Shown: positions 23,801-35,344 of the stretch, piece after piece | Layout: each line of letters begins with the position of its first letter | Numbering within the stretch: position 1 is the first letter of the stretch | Assembly: GCA_039566865.1 (NCBI GenBank) | Contig: CM076949.1 | Coordinates: 24,776,501 to 24,840,500, forward strand | Direction of reading: 5' to 3' | Source of the DNA: Aurelia coerulea | Lineage: Eukaryota; Cnidaria; Scyphozoa; Semaeostomeae; Ulmaridae | Length of the DNA stretch: 64,000 nt | Position numbers and translations under genes: made by a program | The notes under the pieces: model-generated | What the model saw: the letters and a program-made list of their open reading frames with translations, nothing else | Told to the model about the DNA's origin: nothing | Databases searched by the model: none

Positions 23801-25640
23801 AGGCGTTTGCTCTGGGGTTTCTTTAAAGATTTGAAGGTTTCTTAACCATGTGATAAGAAAAATTTCAGCCTGTTTGCAGATTAATGCCCTTTAATAAGAA
23901 ACCCAACAGGTTGTTTTTGGAAAAACTGGTTTCTATTTTGCGGGTTCTTACTGTAGTTTGAATTCATTAATGTGTCGTTTGCTCATCAATATATTTTTCT
24001 ATTTTCAGGATAAGGTCATTCGGTGGTTCGGTGGCGCATGTAAATGGGGTTTCTCGTGTCGTGTGGAAGCGTCTCATTCAGAAAGATAGTGCCAGTGCAA
24101 AAAAGGCTAAACATGGGCAAAAGTACGAGTATATTCCATTCCTGGCGGTTTCTCGTGCCCTAGGTAAGATTCAAGATTTTCCCGTCTGGGTTTTGTTTGT
24201 TTGTTATTTATGGCACACTCATTTTTCAGCTTGAAACTTGGCTCTGAAAATTTGAAAGTTCCTTGCAGAATTTCTTAATTTTTCACAAAATTGAATTTCA
24301 TAGTTTTTTTATCGTGGATCGTGGATTGCTTTTACACCAAGAAAGACAATGAATAATCAAATGATTGCAAATCTAACCAGATATTAAATTTGGCCAGCCT
24401 TTGATTCTGAAAATTTCGCGGTTTTTCTAGCTACGATAGTTTATTTCTTCTCGTGAAAGTTTCTCCCTCGTAATTCAAGAATGATTTCTTTCTTCCAGGT
24501 GACTTGTGGAGCTACGACAAAGACACGAAGCAGTACACAGTCTCCCCTGATCCTTATATCGCGTGCCATGACCTACGGAAAGGTGAAGATATCTTCATGA
24601 TCCTGGCATCAGACGGGCTGTGGGGTGTGGTGCGGCCTCAAGAGGCAGTCGAAATTACCACTCGCTTCGAAGAGGACCAGCCACAAAACCAAGATGCATC
24701 CGGAAAGTAAGTTCATTTTTTGACATTGCTTCAACTGAAATGCATTGTTTGAGGGGCAAATCACTCAAATAGCTAATAGGGTACGAGATTTTGGGATTTC
24801 AGCAAAAGTTTCTCAGATTTTCAAAGATTTTGAGTTTTTCGGAGTTTTTCAAACAATTTTAGATTCTTCAAGATTTTCACGATTTTGCAAGATTTTTATG
24901 GATTAAAAATAATGTTTTAGCTTTTCAAAGAATTGTTGAAAGATTTTATCGAGAATTTGTATCAGTCGTTGGGGGACATTTCTGGAGTTTTTGAGACTTT
25001 GAAACATTTTTGGAATTTATTTTAAGGTTTTCAAGATTTTGTGGAGATGACGCAACGAACGTAGCTTTACTGATATGCTATACCTTTCTCTTTTAGCTTG
25101 ATTCGCAAGGCACTCACTAAATGGAAGGGGAAAAAGTTGAAGGCTGATAACGTGAGCGCCATTACAGTCTTCTTCGATCAGGTGCCAGGGCCTGACGAAA
25201 ATATTTCAGATCCTGATACAGTGGCCACCGGACCAGAGTGTGAATCAGAGGAAACACCGCCGATAATCTTCTCCCGAGGCGATCTTCCTCCATTGAAGCG
25301 TGTATGTGCATTCCGTGCCGACGAGCACTTGGCAAAACGAATTCGCGCCGAGGAGATAATCGAAAATACAGTGATCGTACATGCGGCCTCGCATGCGACA
25401 GGGGCTCAAAGTCTTCTGAATACGATGTTCACTTCAGAGAATGCAAGTCTCGTGAAGCAAAAACGAAAATCGAGCAGCACCGCTGCGACGCCGGAATTGG
25501 CAGTGAAACGAAGCCGAACGATATCTGAAGGCAGCATAGCGGATGATTGTACGTTAGTTACGAACATTAGTACCAAATCGCTAGATGAGTTGAACATGGA
25601 CGAAGTTTCAGGGATTCCGCAGGTATTACCAGAATTTTAA
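17813..25640 (+). CDS. PPM1D: PP2C-family protein phosphatase, PPM1D (Wip1) type
   Basis: This is a metal-dependent Ser/Thr phosphatase. In vertebrates PPM1D is nuclear and switches off the ATM/p53/p38 stress response; the same role here is an inference. Exons: 17813-18113, 22571-22775, 24009-24163, 24499-24706, 25097-25640. All join in phase (1413 bp, 470 aa). Motifs: RKYMED (23-28), FDGHGG (metal Asp48), STSGTTA, VGDSG (Asp135), the Wip1-specific basic stretch VSRVVWKR and following lysines, IPFLAVSRALGDLWSYD, SDGLWG (Asp259), and KADNVSAI (Asp307). The basic loop and the DLWSYD block identify PPM1D rather than PPM1A/B or ILKAP. The acidic tail ends with lysine-rich, nuclear-signal-like words (KQKRKSS, VKRSR). 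The protein is shorter than the vertebrate enzyme (about 605 aa). It lacks the long proline-rich insert between RKYMED and DGHGG and has a shorter tail. Confidence 0.93.
19600..20105. mobile_element. AAGAAACT-family MITE, copy c
   Basis: AGTACTAAAAGTTTCTTAATTTTGCATGAAAAT on the left and GTAGTACTAGAGTTTCTTAAATG on the right match 59126-59525 almost word for word. It lies in PPM1D intron 1. Confidence 0.7.
20990..21275. mobile_element. CCCGGGGG-family element with internal tandem units, 5'-truncated
   Basis: The inverted ends GGGGACGTGCCATCG and CGATGGCACGTCCCC enclose seven imperfect units of about 33 bases (TATACCAATTTTGCGAAAAAG and TATACCAAAATCGTGAAAATCG types). The outer right end continues into ATATGTGAAGTACCCCCCCC. 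A complete inverted copy is at 60722-61045. An open reading frame across the units is only the product of the repeat. It lies in PPM1D intron 1. Confidence 0.75.
21501..21945. mobile_element. CCCGGGGG-ended MITE
   Basis: Its ends are CCCGGGGGGGGGGGTACTCC and GGAGTACCCCCCCGGG, followed inwards by the inverted blocks TGACAGGGGGGTCCAGTC and GACTGGACCCCCCTGTTAGG. The inside repeats CAAATGGTAG and CATTTGGTAG. It lies in PPM1D intron 1. Its terminal bases resemble those of the neighbouring 20990 element. Confidence 0.75.
22410..22526. mobile_element. Short GAGGGTGG..CCACCCTC element
   Basis: Inverted ends GAGGGTGGTAA and TTACCACCCTC are flanked by the direct repeat ATACTA. The interior contains CGTGAAACG words and a C run. 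It ends 44 bases before PPM1D exon 2. Confidence 0.6.
23274..23486. mobile_element. CCCAGGGTCC-ended MITE
   Basis: The ends CCCAGGGTCCTTAGCGGGCACGC and GCGTGCCCGCAAAGGACCTTGG form inverted repeats, with TTTTAGACTGT and CAGACTGTCTG next inside. Solo ends with the same sequence occur at about 21397-21417 and 26632-26655. It lies in PPM1D intron 2. Confidence 0.65.
23500..23960. repeat. TAAGAAACC-rich repeat
   Basis: The sequence has repeated TAAGAAACC, CAGCCTG and GGTTTCTTA/CCTATAGG words. It ends GGTTTCTATTTTGCGGGTTCTTACTGTAG. It resembles the TAAGAACC..TACTGT ends of the 42794-43374 element but is decayed. It lies in PPM1D intron 2. Confidence 0.35.
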
Positions 25641-26308
25641 TGTGCATAGGTCAGTACAGTTTTTTGTTGTTAAATTATGGTTTGTTTTTAATACGAGTCG
25701 AGAGGCACATGACACTGTAGTTACATACTCATGTTTTGCCAGGAAACTGCACATGTGAGACTTTAGGCCTATTTTAAAGATTAAGAAGTTACTGCAGCCG
25801 TTCATCTTCCAAAGTAAAAGCTGATAAATGTTTTGATTAGCAGCTTTGATTTAACATTGTTGAAATTGAATAATCTGAGTTCTGCATGTGAATTCTGTCT
25901 GTGCTTGGAAAGCATTTTTGACAACAAATACCCTCACTTTTTATAAGAAGACTTACTCACTTTTTATAAGAAGACTTATGGATACTTTTAAACTTTTTCC
26001 AGTTTGGTTGTAAGCTGCAAAACGTTTCAAGCGAACTAGCGCATTACTGATGCAAATAATGTTAAAAATAGTAATTTTTTGCTTGAGATTTGGATAGTTC
26101 TGTAGCATCTGGGCTGAAAAAGCTATATTTGCGTTCCTCAATGAATTGTGATAAATTTTGAAATTCGATTTTTGAGAATGAAGGAACTCTACAAGAAACT
26201 TTGATACAAGGATTGGGCACCAAGGTAAGAAATCGTAATTTAAGAGCCAAGTTTCTTGCGAAAGAAAGATGAGTATATTTCACGCCTGTGCTTCAAAGGT
26301 CTTGATAG

Positions 26309-26403
26309 GCCTAGACTTGCCCCAAGGGGAAAAGCGAAATGTTTCGTGGTTTACTTTCACATAGACTTATCACAGTTGATGAAATAAACTTGGGGCAAGT
26401 CTA
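26309..26403. repeat. 95-bp inverted-repeat unit
   Basis: TAGACTTGCCCCAAG and CTTGGGGCAAGTCTA bracket about 65 bases. A solo end, TAGACTTGGGGCAAG, occurs at 23159. It is probably a very short MITE. Confidence 0.45.
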
Positions 26404-26869
26404 TGAAAGTTTTATTATGACTAAGTATCATTGGTTTATTGGTTCGTTAGATCGTTGTAAGTAGCTAAATTATTGAAACCAATTTTTATAAGATGTCAGT
26501 TTTAGATTAAATTCCATCTCCAAAGTACTGTCGTGGAGATTTTCCACAGAAAAAAACTTGCCATGTTGCGTCTCAACTTTCTCGCAATTTCATAGCTTAC
26601 TGGGTGAGGTATAGTCTGGAGCTATTGGCACCCAGAGTCCTTTGCGGGCACGCTCCAATCTCAGACTGTCACAGATCAAATCTTTTTCTCACCTGGAAAG
26701 GCAAAACCTATTCGTTTGATAAGACTTTGGAGATGGTTAACAGTCTACATTTTTGAAGTAGCTTTGATTGATACGGTGTTGTGATCGTTTATAAACTAGT
26801 TCTTCGTACGAAGTATTTGAAATTGTTTTACAAACAGCTAAATTTATGTAAATAGACGAAAGGCAAAAG

Positions 26870-27011
26870 CGAGGGGTGTATCATTCTTCCGAAAAAGCGT
26901 ACGAGATTTTTAAAACAATAGGATTTTCAGGGATTTTTTACGGATTTTCTTGAAAACAAAAGGATTTTTTGCTAAAGGTGTACGACATTTTTAGAGAATG
27001 ATACACCCCTC
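26870..27011. mobile_element. Short MITE with 9-bp target duplication
   Basis: The ends CGAGGGGTGTATCATTCT and AGAATGATACACCCCTC are flanked by AGGCAAAAG (26861-26869 and 27012-27020). The interior shares GTACGAGATTTTT and AGGATTTT words with 57935-58075, which has comparable ends. Confidence 0.7.
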
Positions 27012-28225
27012 AGGCAAAAGGTTATTTCTTGTGATTTTGCAAGTTAGCCCCATCCTAAAAAATTTCGAATAGCGATCGAAGTCTAGTTAGCCAACGGTTT
27101 TAGCCAACTTGTTGTATGGTTTTAGTTTGATCTCTGAATATTTTGAGTGAACTACAGTTTTAAATTCTTATGGTTAAGTAAATTTTGAGATATTTAGACA
27201 GCGCTAAATTATGGGAAAGATTTAAGATTTTATCTTACACGTAGACCAGTAAGTTTGGTTTGTTTCAATTGCGAAACATGGCAAATTTTTCAAAATGGGA
27301 TATTTTTGGAAATAGAGATCTCAGAAGTTATATATTCTAGCCTTTAGACCACCTTTTTCTGTTCTACGAAAGAGTCTGCATTGAGTGAAAAATCCTTAAA
27401 TTTAGCAGAAATTTGACCAATTTCTAATGTACAGAATTATGGAGCCTTTTACGCGGATGACAGGAAACCTTCCAATTAAATTCAAATCTTTTTTAAGTCT
27501 ATCGCTAAAAATCCCCAAATTATTCTTGCCCAGTCTGACCACCCCCAGAAACCCTACCTTCTATTCAAACACATGTTTGAGAAGCCCTGGCCCTTGGAAA
27601 CGATGCAGTTGCCCACTAAAATTTTTGGTGGTGGTCTAAAGAGGCATTGAAGTCAAATTCTTGCAGAAGTAATAAACTTGGCAAGAATCGCAGCCAAGTT
27701 CAATGCTGCAAACTTTTAAAATTTTTGTTGCTTCAAAGAGATTTTAGTTTCATTCCTCCCTTATTTATCATAACAATTGTTTGTTTGCCAGTCGAACGCT
27801 CTTGAAACAAATCTTGTCTTTTAATAATATAGCATAACGTCAATTCACACCTATATATATATAGACAGTATAACTAATTTACATTTGTACTTATGTAAAT
27901 TTGTGTGTGCACAAAGTCTGAAATTTCGTAATTTATTCTCGTTGTTTGAAGGGAGTTGAGTGATTTATGTTAACAATTTTTTCGAATCTCCGTCTTCACA
28001 GAAACATATTTGTCTCTTTTTTCAGTCATTTCCTCTGAGTTTAAGAATGAAGCTCCGTGGTCGAATGTGTTTCGCTGAAGTTGTTTTGTCTGAAGCAAAC
28101 ACATTTTAGTTATTCTACAAAGTCTGGATTGAGCGATATTGTCAAGCATGTTTACACGAAACGTTCGATGGAGTTGCGGTACAGCTAGACTGTTTATTTT
28201 TGTAATTGCGTTTGTAGTGCTGTAA

Positions 28226-28407
28226 TAGACCTTTTAGCTATTCTACAAAAGGGGCTGGATCGAGCGTTACTTTTATACATTTTTATATGCGACATTCGAT
28301 CGAGTGGCGATAGAGCTTCTATTACTATTGTGCACATTCGAAAATTCTACAAAACGTAGCAAAATATCGTTCGATTCTGATTCTTTTCAGAATAGCTAAA
28401 AAGTCTA
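28226..28407. mobile_element. TAGACCTTTTAGC MITE, copy 1
   Basis: The ends TAGACCTTTTAGCTATTCT and AGAATAGCTAAAAAGTCTA are 182 bases apart. The interior (GGATCGAGCG, TAGAGCTTCTA, CACATTCGAAAATTCTACAAA) matches 46459-46639 in reverse orientation. Decayed fragments lie at about 28440-28560, 3150-3385 and 110-220. Confidence 0.75.
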
Positions 28408-30286
28408 TTGCGAGCGAAAACTAGGGTCGAACTGTAATAAGTCTACGGTACAGCTGCTGTCACTATTGTACACATTCGAAAATTCTTCAAAACGTATGAA
28501 AATATTGTTCAATATCGACTCTTTTGTAGAGTAGCCAGAAGGTCTAATCCCAGAGGAGCAACAACAATTTAAGTTGTAACACACATCCAGAAAAACCTTC
28601 AATTATTTCTATCATATCCTTCAGCATGGGTTAAAGAACACAATGTGGTTAGCATAACTTGTACAACCTACTGATTATGATCACGAGACTGGGTACGCTC
28701 TGCAGGGACAAAAGTATCGTTGCGAGGGCATTATTAGGCCAGAGGCCAGGGTAGACAGATGGTAGATATAGTTGAACGAGCAATATTGATGGTGTCTTAT
28801 AACCCATCCCTTGAGCAGGTATTAATCAATGAATGCAATATGCAACCAATACAAACAGGAAAGTGTGAAGACAGCAAAGCTGACGAAATTTGAAATCAAA
28901 ATTCTCCTTGCCTCCTCTTCGCCACGAGGCTCCCTGTGCTCAGCAAATGTGAAGCATTGTCAAATTTCTCCGTGTTTTGCGTTCACTGAAAACGGAGCGT
29001 GTTCAAAACGCATCAGTTTCAAATTTATCAATTTTCACTAGCGTATTCGAACAGCTCCGTTTCACAGCAGGGCAGTGTGAACGCCAGGCAGAAACAGATA
29101 AGTTTTGCTCCGTTTTCACATGAATATGGAGAAGTGTCAACAGGGCCTAAATCAAGGTTCTTGCAATAACATTAAGTATAACAAATTGTTGCCTGGATCT
29201 TATTTGTCATTACTAATTATTAACAAATTCATAAACATCTACGTCAGTTTTGATTACAGCAGTATGATAAAATTATTAAAACTCCCGTCTGAAAATTTTA
29301 AATCAGTGATATTAAAATTGTATCCAACCAGTATATGGGTGGCAAATCAAATATTATTGTATACTTGAATCCACTTACGAATTTAAGTGCGTTTAAGGCG
29401 TTGAACGATCTTTTTATCATTAGCTACATAACCCAAAAACTGTATTAGTCTAAAATAACATCATTAACCAAATATGTACATATCAAATCTGAATCTAAAA
29501 CCCATATTCTTAAAAAACAATAAATCGTTGATCAGAACAGTTTAATCAAGTTAACTTCATCTTGGAAGAATCAAGAGTTTAATTTAATCAATATGACATA
29601 AAACAGCTGAATATGAAATTAAATCCTTGAAATTTGGACAAACACATTTGGTTTAAACTGGCGGTAACTGCTTCGCCTTTGCCTGCAAGGTTCCATGTTC
29701 AGCGGTCATTTGGATCACTAAAAAATTTTCAATTTGAATCTAAAAGCAACCAGTCATCGGTGTGATTAACAGTTTATGATCTGAGACGTAATTTATAAAA
29801 ACCAATCGATCAGTGCTAGGGCAGGTCTTAAAACCACCTGCATCTTCTTCCAATAATGGTCTTTGTCGTCGGAGAGTCGAGATAGTTCGTTTTCGTACAT
29901 GCTCTGCAAACTTTCTCGCATAATTCTTCTTTGCTTGACCAATGAGAGAGGCATTGGCGTGTCAAGAGTAGCGGCTTAGGTCAGTTTTAGCCCTTGGGTT
30001 TCAGGTTTTACGTTTAAACCGTGCGGGGTTTTGAAATGTGCCAGGATTGCTTAAAAGTGAAATTTCGGGTTCTAGTTTCTTTACTTCAAAATTTTCAGAT
30101 TTTTGCTATCTGTGGTCCAGATTTCTGGGTTCTTGTACCATACCCCCAAGCCCCCTAATAAATTATTACTGCCAAGCATTTGAGAATACAACCAGCCAGC
30201 TGAATAGGGTATTTGGTTACAAATACTGTAAGCAATAAATGACGGTCAAAGCAATTTTTGTGAAGGTCCTATGGAACTATCAGACT

Positions 30287-30292
30287 TTTATT
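30287..30292 (-). promoter_or_regulatory. Candidate poly(A) signal of the EF-hand/PPP gene
   Basis: AATAAA on the minus strand, about 210 bases after the TAA stop at 30505-30503. It is the first canonical hexamer seen downstream. Confidence 0.4.
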
Positions 30293-30502
30293 GAACCAGT
30301 GTGTGATAAAAAGCTGGGAAGCTGACCTCATCCTTCATTGTGTGTAAAGATACTCATTCACCGAGGCTGCCTATGATACCTACGAGGCTCTTGAGGTTAG
30401 CGTCTGCTTGCACCTGTGTACACCGTAAAGAACTGTACATCGTGACCCACTGAATGCGTCCGTCCCAGGAGCTTTTGGTATGGGGAATCTGAAAACATAA
30501 TC

Positions 30503-33500
30503 TTACCCTGTATCAAGTCTAATTGTCCTCAATCGATTTTTGTGAGCTAATACGCAAGCAGCTTCGTTCTTGCCACCACAATATTGAGAAGACGAGAAAA
30601 CTGTCAGCAGTTTGCCATTTAGCTGAACCTGTAGAAAATAAAGATAAATACCTTATCAGTTGTTGGAAATCAAGTTTCCATACCAATTCAAACAAGTCGA
30701 AACAAGTAGTATGTTGTCAGTAAAACAAGGAATATGCTAACAGTAAGATAATTAGAGTCGAAGGATGAGGCAAGCGAAGACAATCATTTTGTGTTTATTC
30801 ATTTCATTGACATTCCATGTTATTGATTGACAAATCCAGGTATTACGACATTTCACGGAGAAGACACAAATCAGGCTAAATGTTAATAAATAATTGACTT
30901 GAAACATATTCATTAATTTCAAACATTTTCGAACCAAGCTTGATCTATCTTCAGCGAATAAAAAAACTGTACAAGGCAAATTTAAACCCTAAAAAAACAA
31001 GTAATCCGAGGTAAACAATCGCGAGTTATATTCAGAGTCTATAATCAACAGTCTGTCTGCAATAAGATGTCAGGTAAAGGTACCGACGAATGAAAACAAT
31101 TCAAGGGTTTTCCGTGAGTAATTTTGCGTTATTTGACATTTAATGTGAGACAACCTTTAGCCAAGGCAGTAAGAAAGATGTCCAGGAAATTGGTGTAATT
31201 TTTTTATAAACTGGGTTGTTGATTTAGGTCAATATAGAGATACTTGTTGTTATTGTTGTCTATTTATTTTGATTCAACATGTACATAGCTGACAATGTAT
31301 ACGATATACACAAAGTTAACTTATTTAAATCGAATTAATTTAAATTGTATACAAAACTTATTGTTGAATAAGATTAAAACTACTGCAGGCGTTACATTTA
31401 CGTTCTGGGCCATTCCATTGCTTCATCAAAAGTTTGAAATTTTTCAGCTACATGACTTAAAGCGTCTGTTTCATCCAGCATGCCTTGCACGTGCAGTCTT
31501 TTGCTTGGCCTTTGTTGTCGCCATTTTCATGGCCCATGCAAGGCATGCTGGATGAAACAGACCCTTTAAGTTTGAATAGTTATGTTCGTCTACTATTTTT
31601 CGAAAATCCAATAAAACTGAGAACAGCAAAACCACTTGGACTTTTCAATATTATTCTAAATTCCTCGATTTAAAAGAAATGAGCCTTGCCTACCTCAAAT
31701 CCTTTTTGTTGTACTTCATGTGCTCGTACAACATGTGATAAACCATTCTTTTTAAGGAATTCTTCTAGGGCTTCAGAACTGTTGAAAAGAAACAACAAGT
31801 AATGATGTGATCTGAATGATGCGAAGGAAAACTGAAACGTTACAGATTTAAACCTCTTGTTTCATTCAAAATTTCTACCTAGCATCCGAAGGTAGATTAA
31901 GGACGCTGAGAAGCTAAGCTTATCGAAGCAGCCTCCTGGCCCTTCCTCTCGATGTGACCACGCCTTGCGATTCCTTTAGCCTGCAGTCTACAATTACAGA
32001 GCGTTGGCGACTCTCCTCACACGTTGTAATAGGTTCGGCAGGACGAAGACTCGAACCACCAAACATCAGATTGGTAGTCAAGCGTGCTACCACTGAGCCA
32101 TCCCCACACAGCTACACATCTCTCCTGAGCAAAGATATTTGAAAGGCAAGCGAACCTGAACTAAGTACCTTTCAGGACCTAAACGTGCATCGATAAGTAT
32201 TAGCATAAAACATCGTCAGATTTTGATGCTCAAAATACCATTTTTTGGATTCTTAGTAGATTGAGCGTAGTTACGTAGTAACGAATCGTCTATTAATGAT
32301 ATGAGTGAGTGTTATAACTTGAAGATAAATTCCCTAAGTTCACTTCTTTACTAGTAACAAGCATAGGGCTCAAATCTCTCGAATCTTTAAAAAGGTGGGT
32401 GTAAAATAATATGACATTTTTCTTTGAATTGAATGGCTTAAAAGGAACTTATGATACATTGCTGTAAATCTGCCATGGACATTTTTTGATATCTTGATTT
32501 CATTCAAAATGGCAGACATTTAACAATTTTGAAAATATTCATGGAAAATTTCGGAAAAATTAAAATCATTGTAAATCCTAAACCAATGGAGGAAAAATGA
32601 AAAACGTTAAAGGAACAGTAGTTGATGAAGGTCTACAATATGGTAGCAAGCAGAAATCTGTTGCTTTTCTGGTTTAGGACTTAGAAACTTGATCACGTCA
32701 TGGCCTCAAATTTAATAATTGCTGCCATTTTGAAACTAATCAAGATATCCATAAGTTCCTTCCAAGCCATTTATTTCAAAGAACACTGTAATAGAATTCA
32801 CACCGATCTTTTTAAAGATTTGAGCCCTATGTTTTAGAAACACGTACCTAAACATGTGAGCAGTTCCCCTTTTGAAATTTCCAGTGAAGCCATCATGGTC
32901 TTTCAGGTCTCTTTCGATGTCTGCATCTCTGTCTTCTTGCCTGTAAAAATTGTAAAAGTACAGTTACTTACGATTTCCTTCAAGATAATGAAAAACATGA
33001 TAATAAAATTATCAATAGTGAAAGCTGCAAACAAATAAAAAATTATTAAGAAACAGATATATTTGCCAAATGTAGTTCAGAATGGAATTTTTTGCAATGA
33101 AGCTTTGCTGATTGGAAGTGACAATACTGCGGTTCAAATTGCGCTACGTTTCCTGACGCTTTTACGATTGCACTAAACATGTCGTCAGGGAATTCTTTAC
33201 CTTTGCATCTGAAGTACTTTCGATTCATTTGATTGGACGGCTGACCATGGGATGCAAAGGTTCATGGTTAACACGCCCGATGTAATCTTTAGTGCAATCA
33301 TATATGTACTATGAACGATAACGCTAAAGCTGGCGGTGAGAAACTTTTTACGGAAAATTGCACTATTTAATCAAATTCCTACAAAATGATTGGAGATTCT
33401 TAATTGGGACGCAATGCGTCTTAGTAAAAAGTCCCTCGCTGTCAACTTTAGCCTTATCGTCTGCTGCTGTCGATTCTAGCAGTTTCATTGTTCATTCGAA

Positions 33501-34437
33501 AACAAAAATATAGACATCAAATTCCAAGAATATTTCAGAACAAGAATAGCAGAATGCTGCAGAAAACCACAATACATTGGGACTAGGGGTTGGGGTCCAC
33601 CCTTGAGAGTACTTACCGCATATCGAGTGAGTAAAAATTACTTGCACCTTTTGAAAAACCATCAAAATTTGAACAAATAGTGATTATGAAAAGAGGATTT
33701 ATGAAGTGAGAACCAACGTAAGTTGACCTGAGATCAAAATCAATAGATAGATTACCTGAGCGGATCACTCCACATCAAATCCCATGCGAGAGGACTTTGT
33801 TTCTCAGGATCACTGAGGTGCTTTGGAATTGATTCGAGTTCTGATAAAAATCCATCGCTGTTCTCATGAGATGGTATTCCACCATGAACGCAAAATATCT
33901 GCAAAGGACAAGGATAATGTATCAAATAGTTTACTGCCTTGTAATACAATTTATGGTGAGCGGATGAGCGGCGTATCCAGTTTCTGTTAGGTAAATGAAG
34001 ATAAGCGTGGTCGAATGACGTCAAAATCCGAATAGGTGACCTCTTGGATGCCTGCCCAAGTAATACATTTTGCGGTCCTTCAGAAGGGATGTTAAACTAT
34101 GGTCCCATGCCTGGATGTGGCATGCATAGTAGGCCTAAATCAGCTGTAATATAGCCAGAAACCTGTCCATGCTACTTCGATTTTCCATCGATTTAGATTA
34201 GTTTACTGTGTACATTTTCAATAAATCATTCAAGAAATAAACGTTGTGCTATTGAAGTATTTAAGTGCCTGAACGGCCTTGCACCAAAGATATTAGAAAA
34301 TCATTTTAAAAGATTGGATCACCAAAAGGACACTCGGGGTAATAAGTCAACTCTTGTGGTGCCTCGCATAAGGACAGAAACCGCCCGAAAAACATTTAGT
34401 TATCAAGGTGTACAGATATACAACAGATTGCCACCTG

Positions 34438-34519
<82 letters not shown>

Positions 34520-35245
34520 CGTCATAGCGCATACTGTCTAAATGTCAGTAGAGTTCTTTTTCTTGAGGTTCGGTGACAACAAGTCTCCTCAAATCTCAAG
34601 AACTTTCCTGAGGATCCTTGCAGAATACAAGATGGCACTCTTCTGCAGTTCCACTATCTTCGTTTCGATGCCAATGTCCTCCAGTCTCTTTTTTAAAAGT
34701 TTTGGAGTCGTTCCTAAAGCTCCAATTATGATAGGGATGACTTTCACTCGTTTGTTCCAAATCTTTCTTAGCTCCCTGGCTAAATCTTGATATTTTTCAA
34801 TTTTTTCCATTTCCTTTGCATCCACTCTGCTATCAAAAGGCACCGCGAAGTCAATTATCTTGCATATATTTTTCTTTTTGTCTGTCACGATCATGTCAGG
34901 CCTTCTCGCTTCAATTACATGGTCTGTTTGTACTTCGAAATCCCATAGAATGTGGAAATCATTGTTCTCACTGACTGCATCTGGCTCATGTTCGTACCAT
35001 TTCTCTTTAACATCAAATCCACACCGTTTACTGACTTCCCAATGCACCTTCTTCCCAACCCAGTCGTGTCGACGCTTATATTCCTTTTGTGCCATCTTAC
35101 TGCACTCGCTCAAAATATGATTGACACTTTCGTCAGCTTGACCGCACATTGTGCCATCCTTTAACCACATCCATTGCTGCTCGTCCGCTAGATTTTCTGT
35201 CTGCCTGATGAACTGCCCATGTAGCATTTTTGCTTTCCAGTTGTA

Positions 35246-35344
<99 letters not shown>

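Larger units (their letters stand above)
25641..30286. other. Convergent intergenic spacer, 4.6 kb
   Basis: This lies between the PPM1D stop (plus) and the poly(A) signal of the phosphatase gene (minus). Possible AATAAA signals for PPM1D are at 26383 and 27671. The spacer contains the short repeats listed separately and AT-rich unassigned DNA. No open frame with recognisable protein was found. A GC-richer palindromic-looking stretch at about 28920-29110 (CGTTCACTGAAAACGGAGC, then CAGTGTGAACGCC) may be a decayed hAT-type MITE. Confidence 0.5.

Noticed and set aside
30353..30506. An extra last exon of the PPP gene after an 18-bp intron (GTAAG..TTTTCAG)
   Set aside because: 18 bp is too short for a spliceosomal intron. 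Read-through gives an immediate TAA right after the natural PPP C-terminus, so the stop at 30505-30503 was accepted.
32036..32109. Functional tRNA gene
   Set aside because: A-box and B-box words are present, but the T-stem and acceptor stem do not pair and the sequence continues into a longer repeat body.
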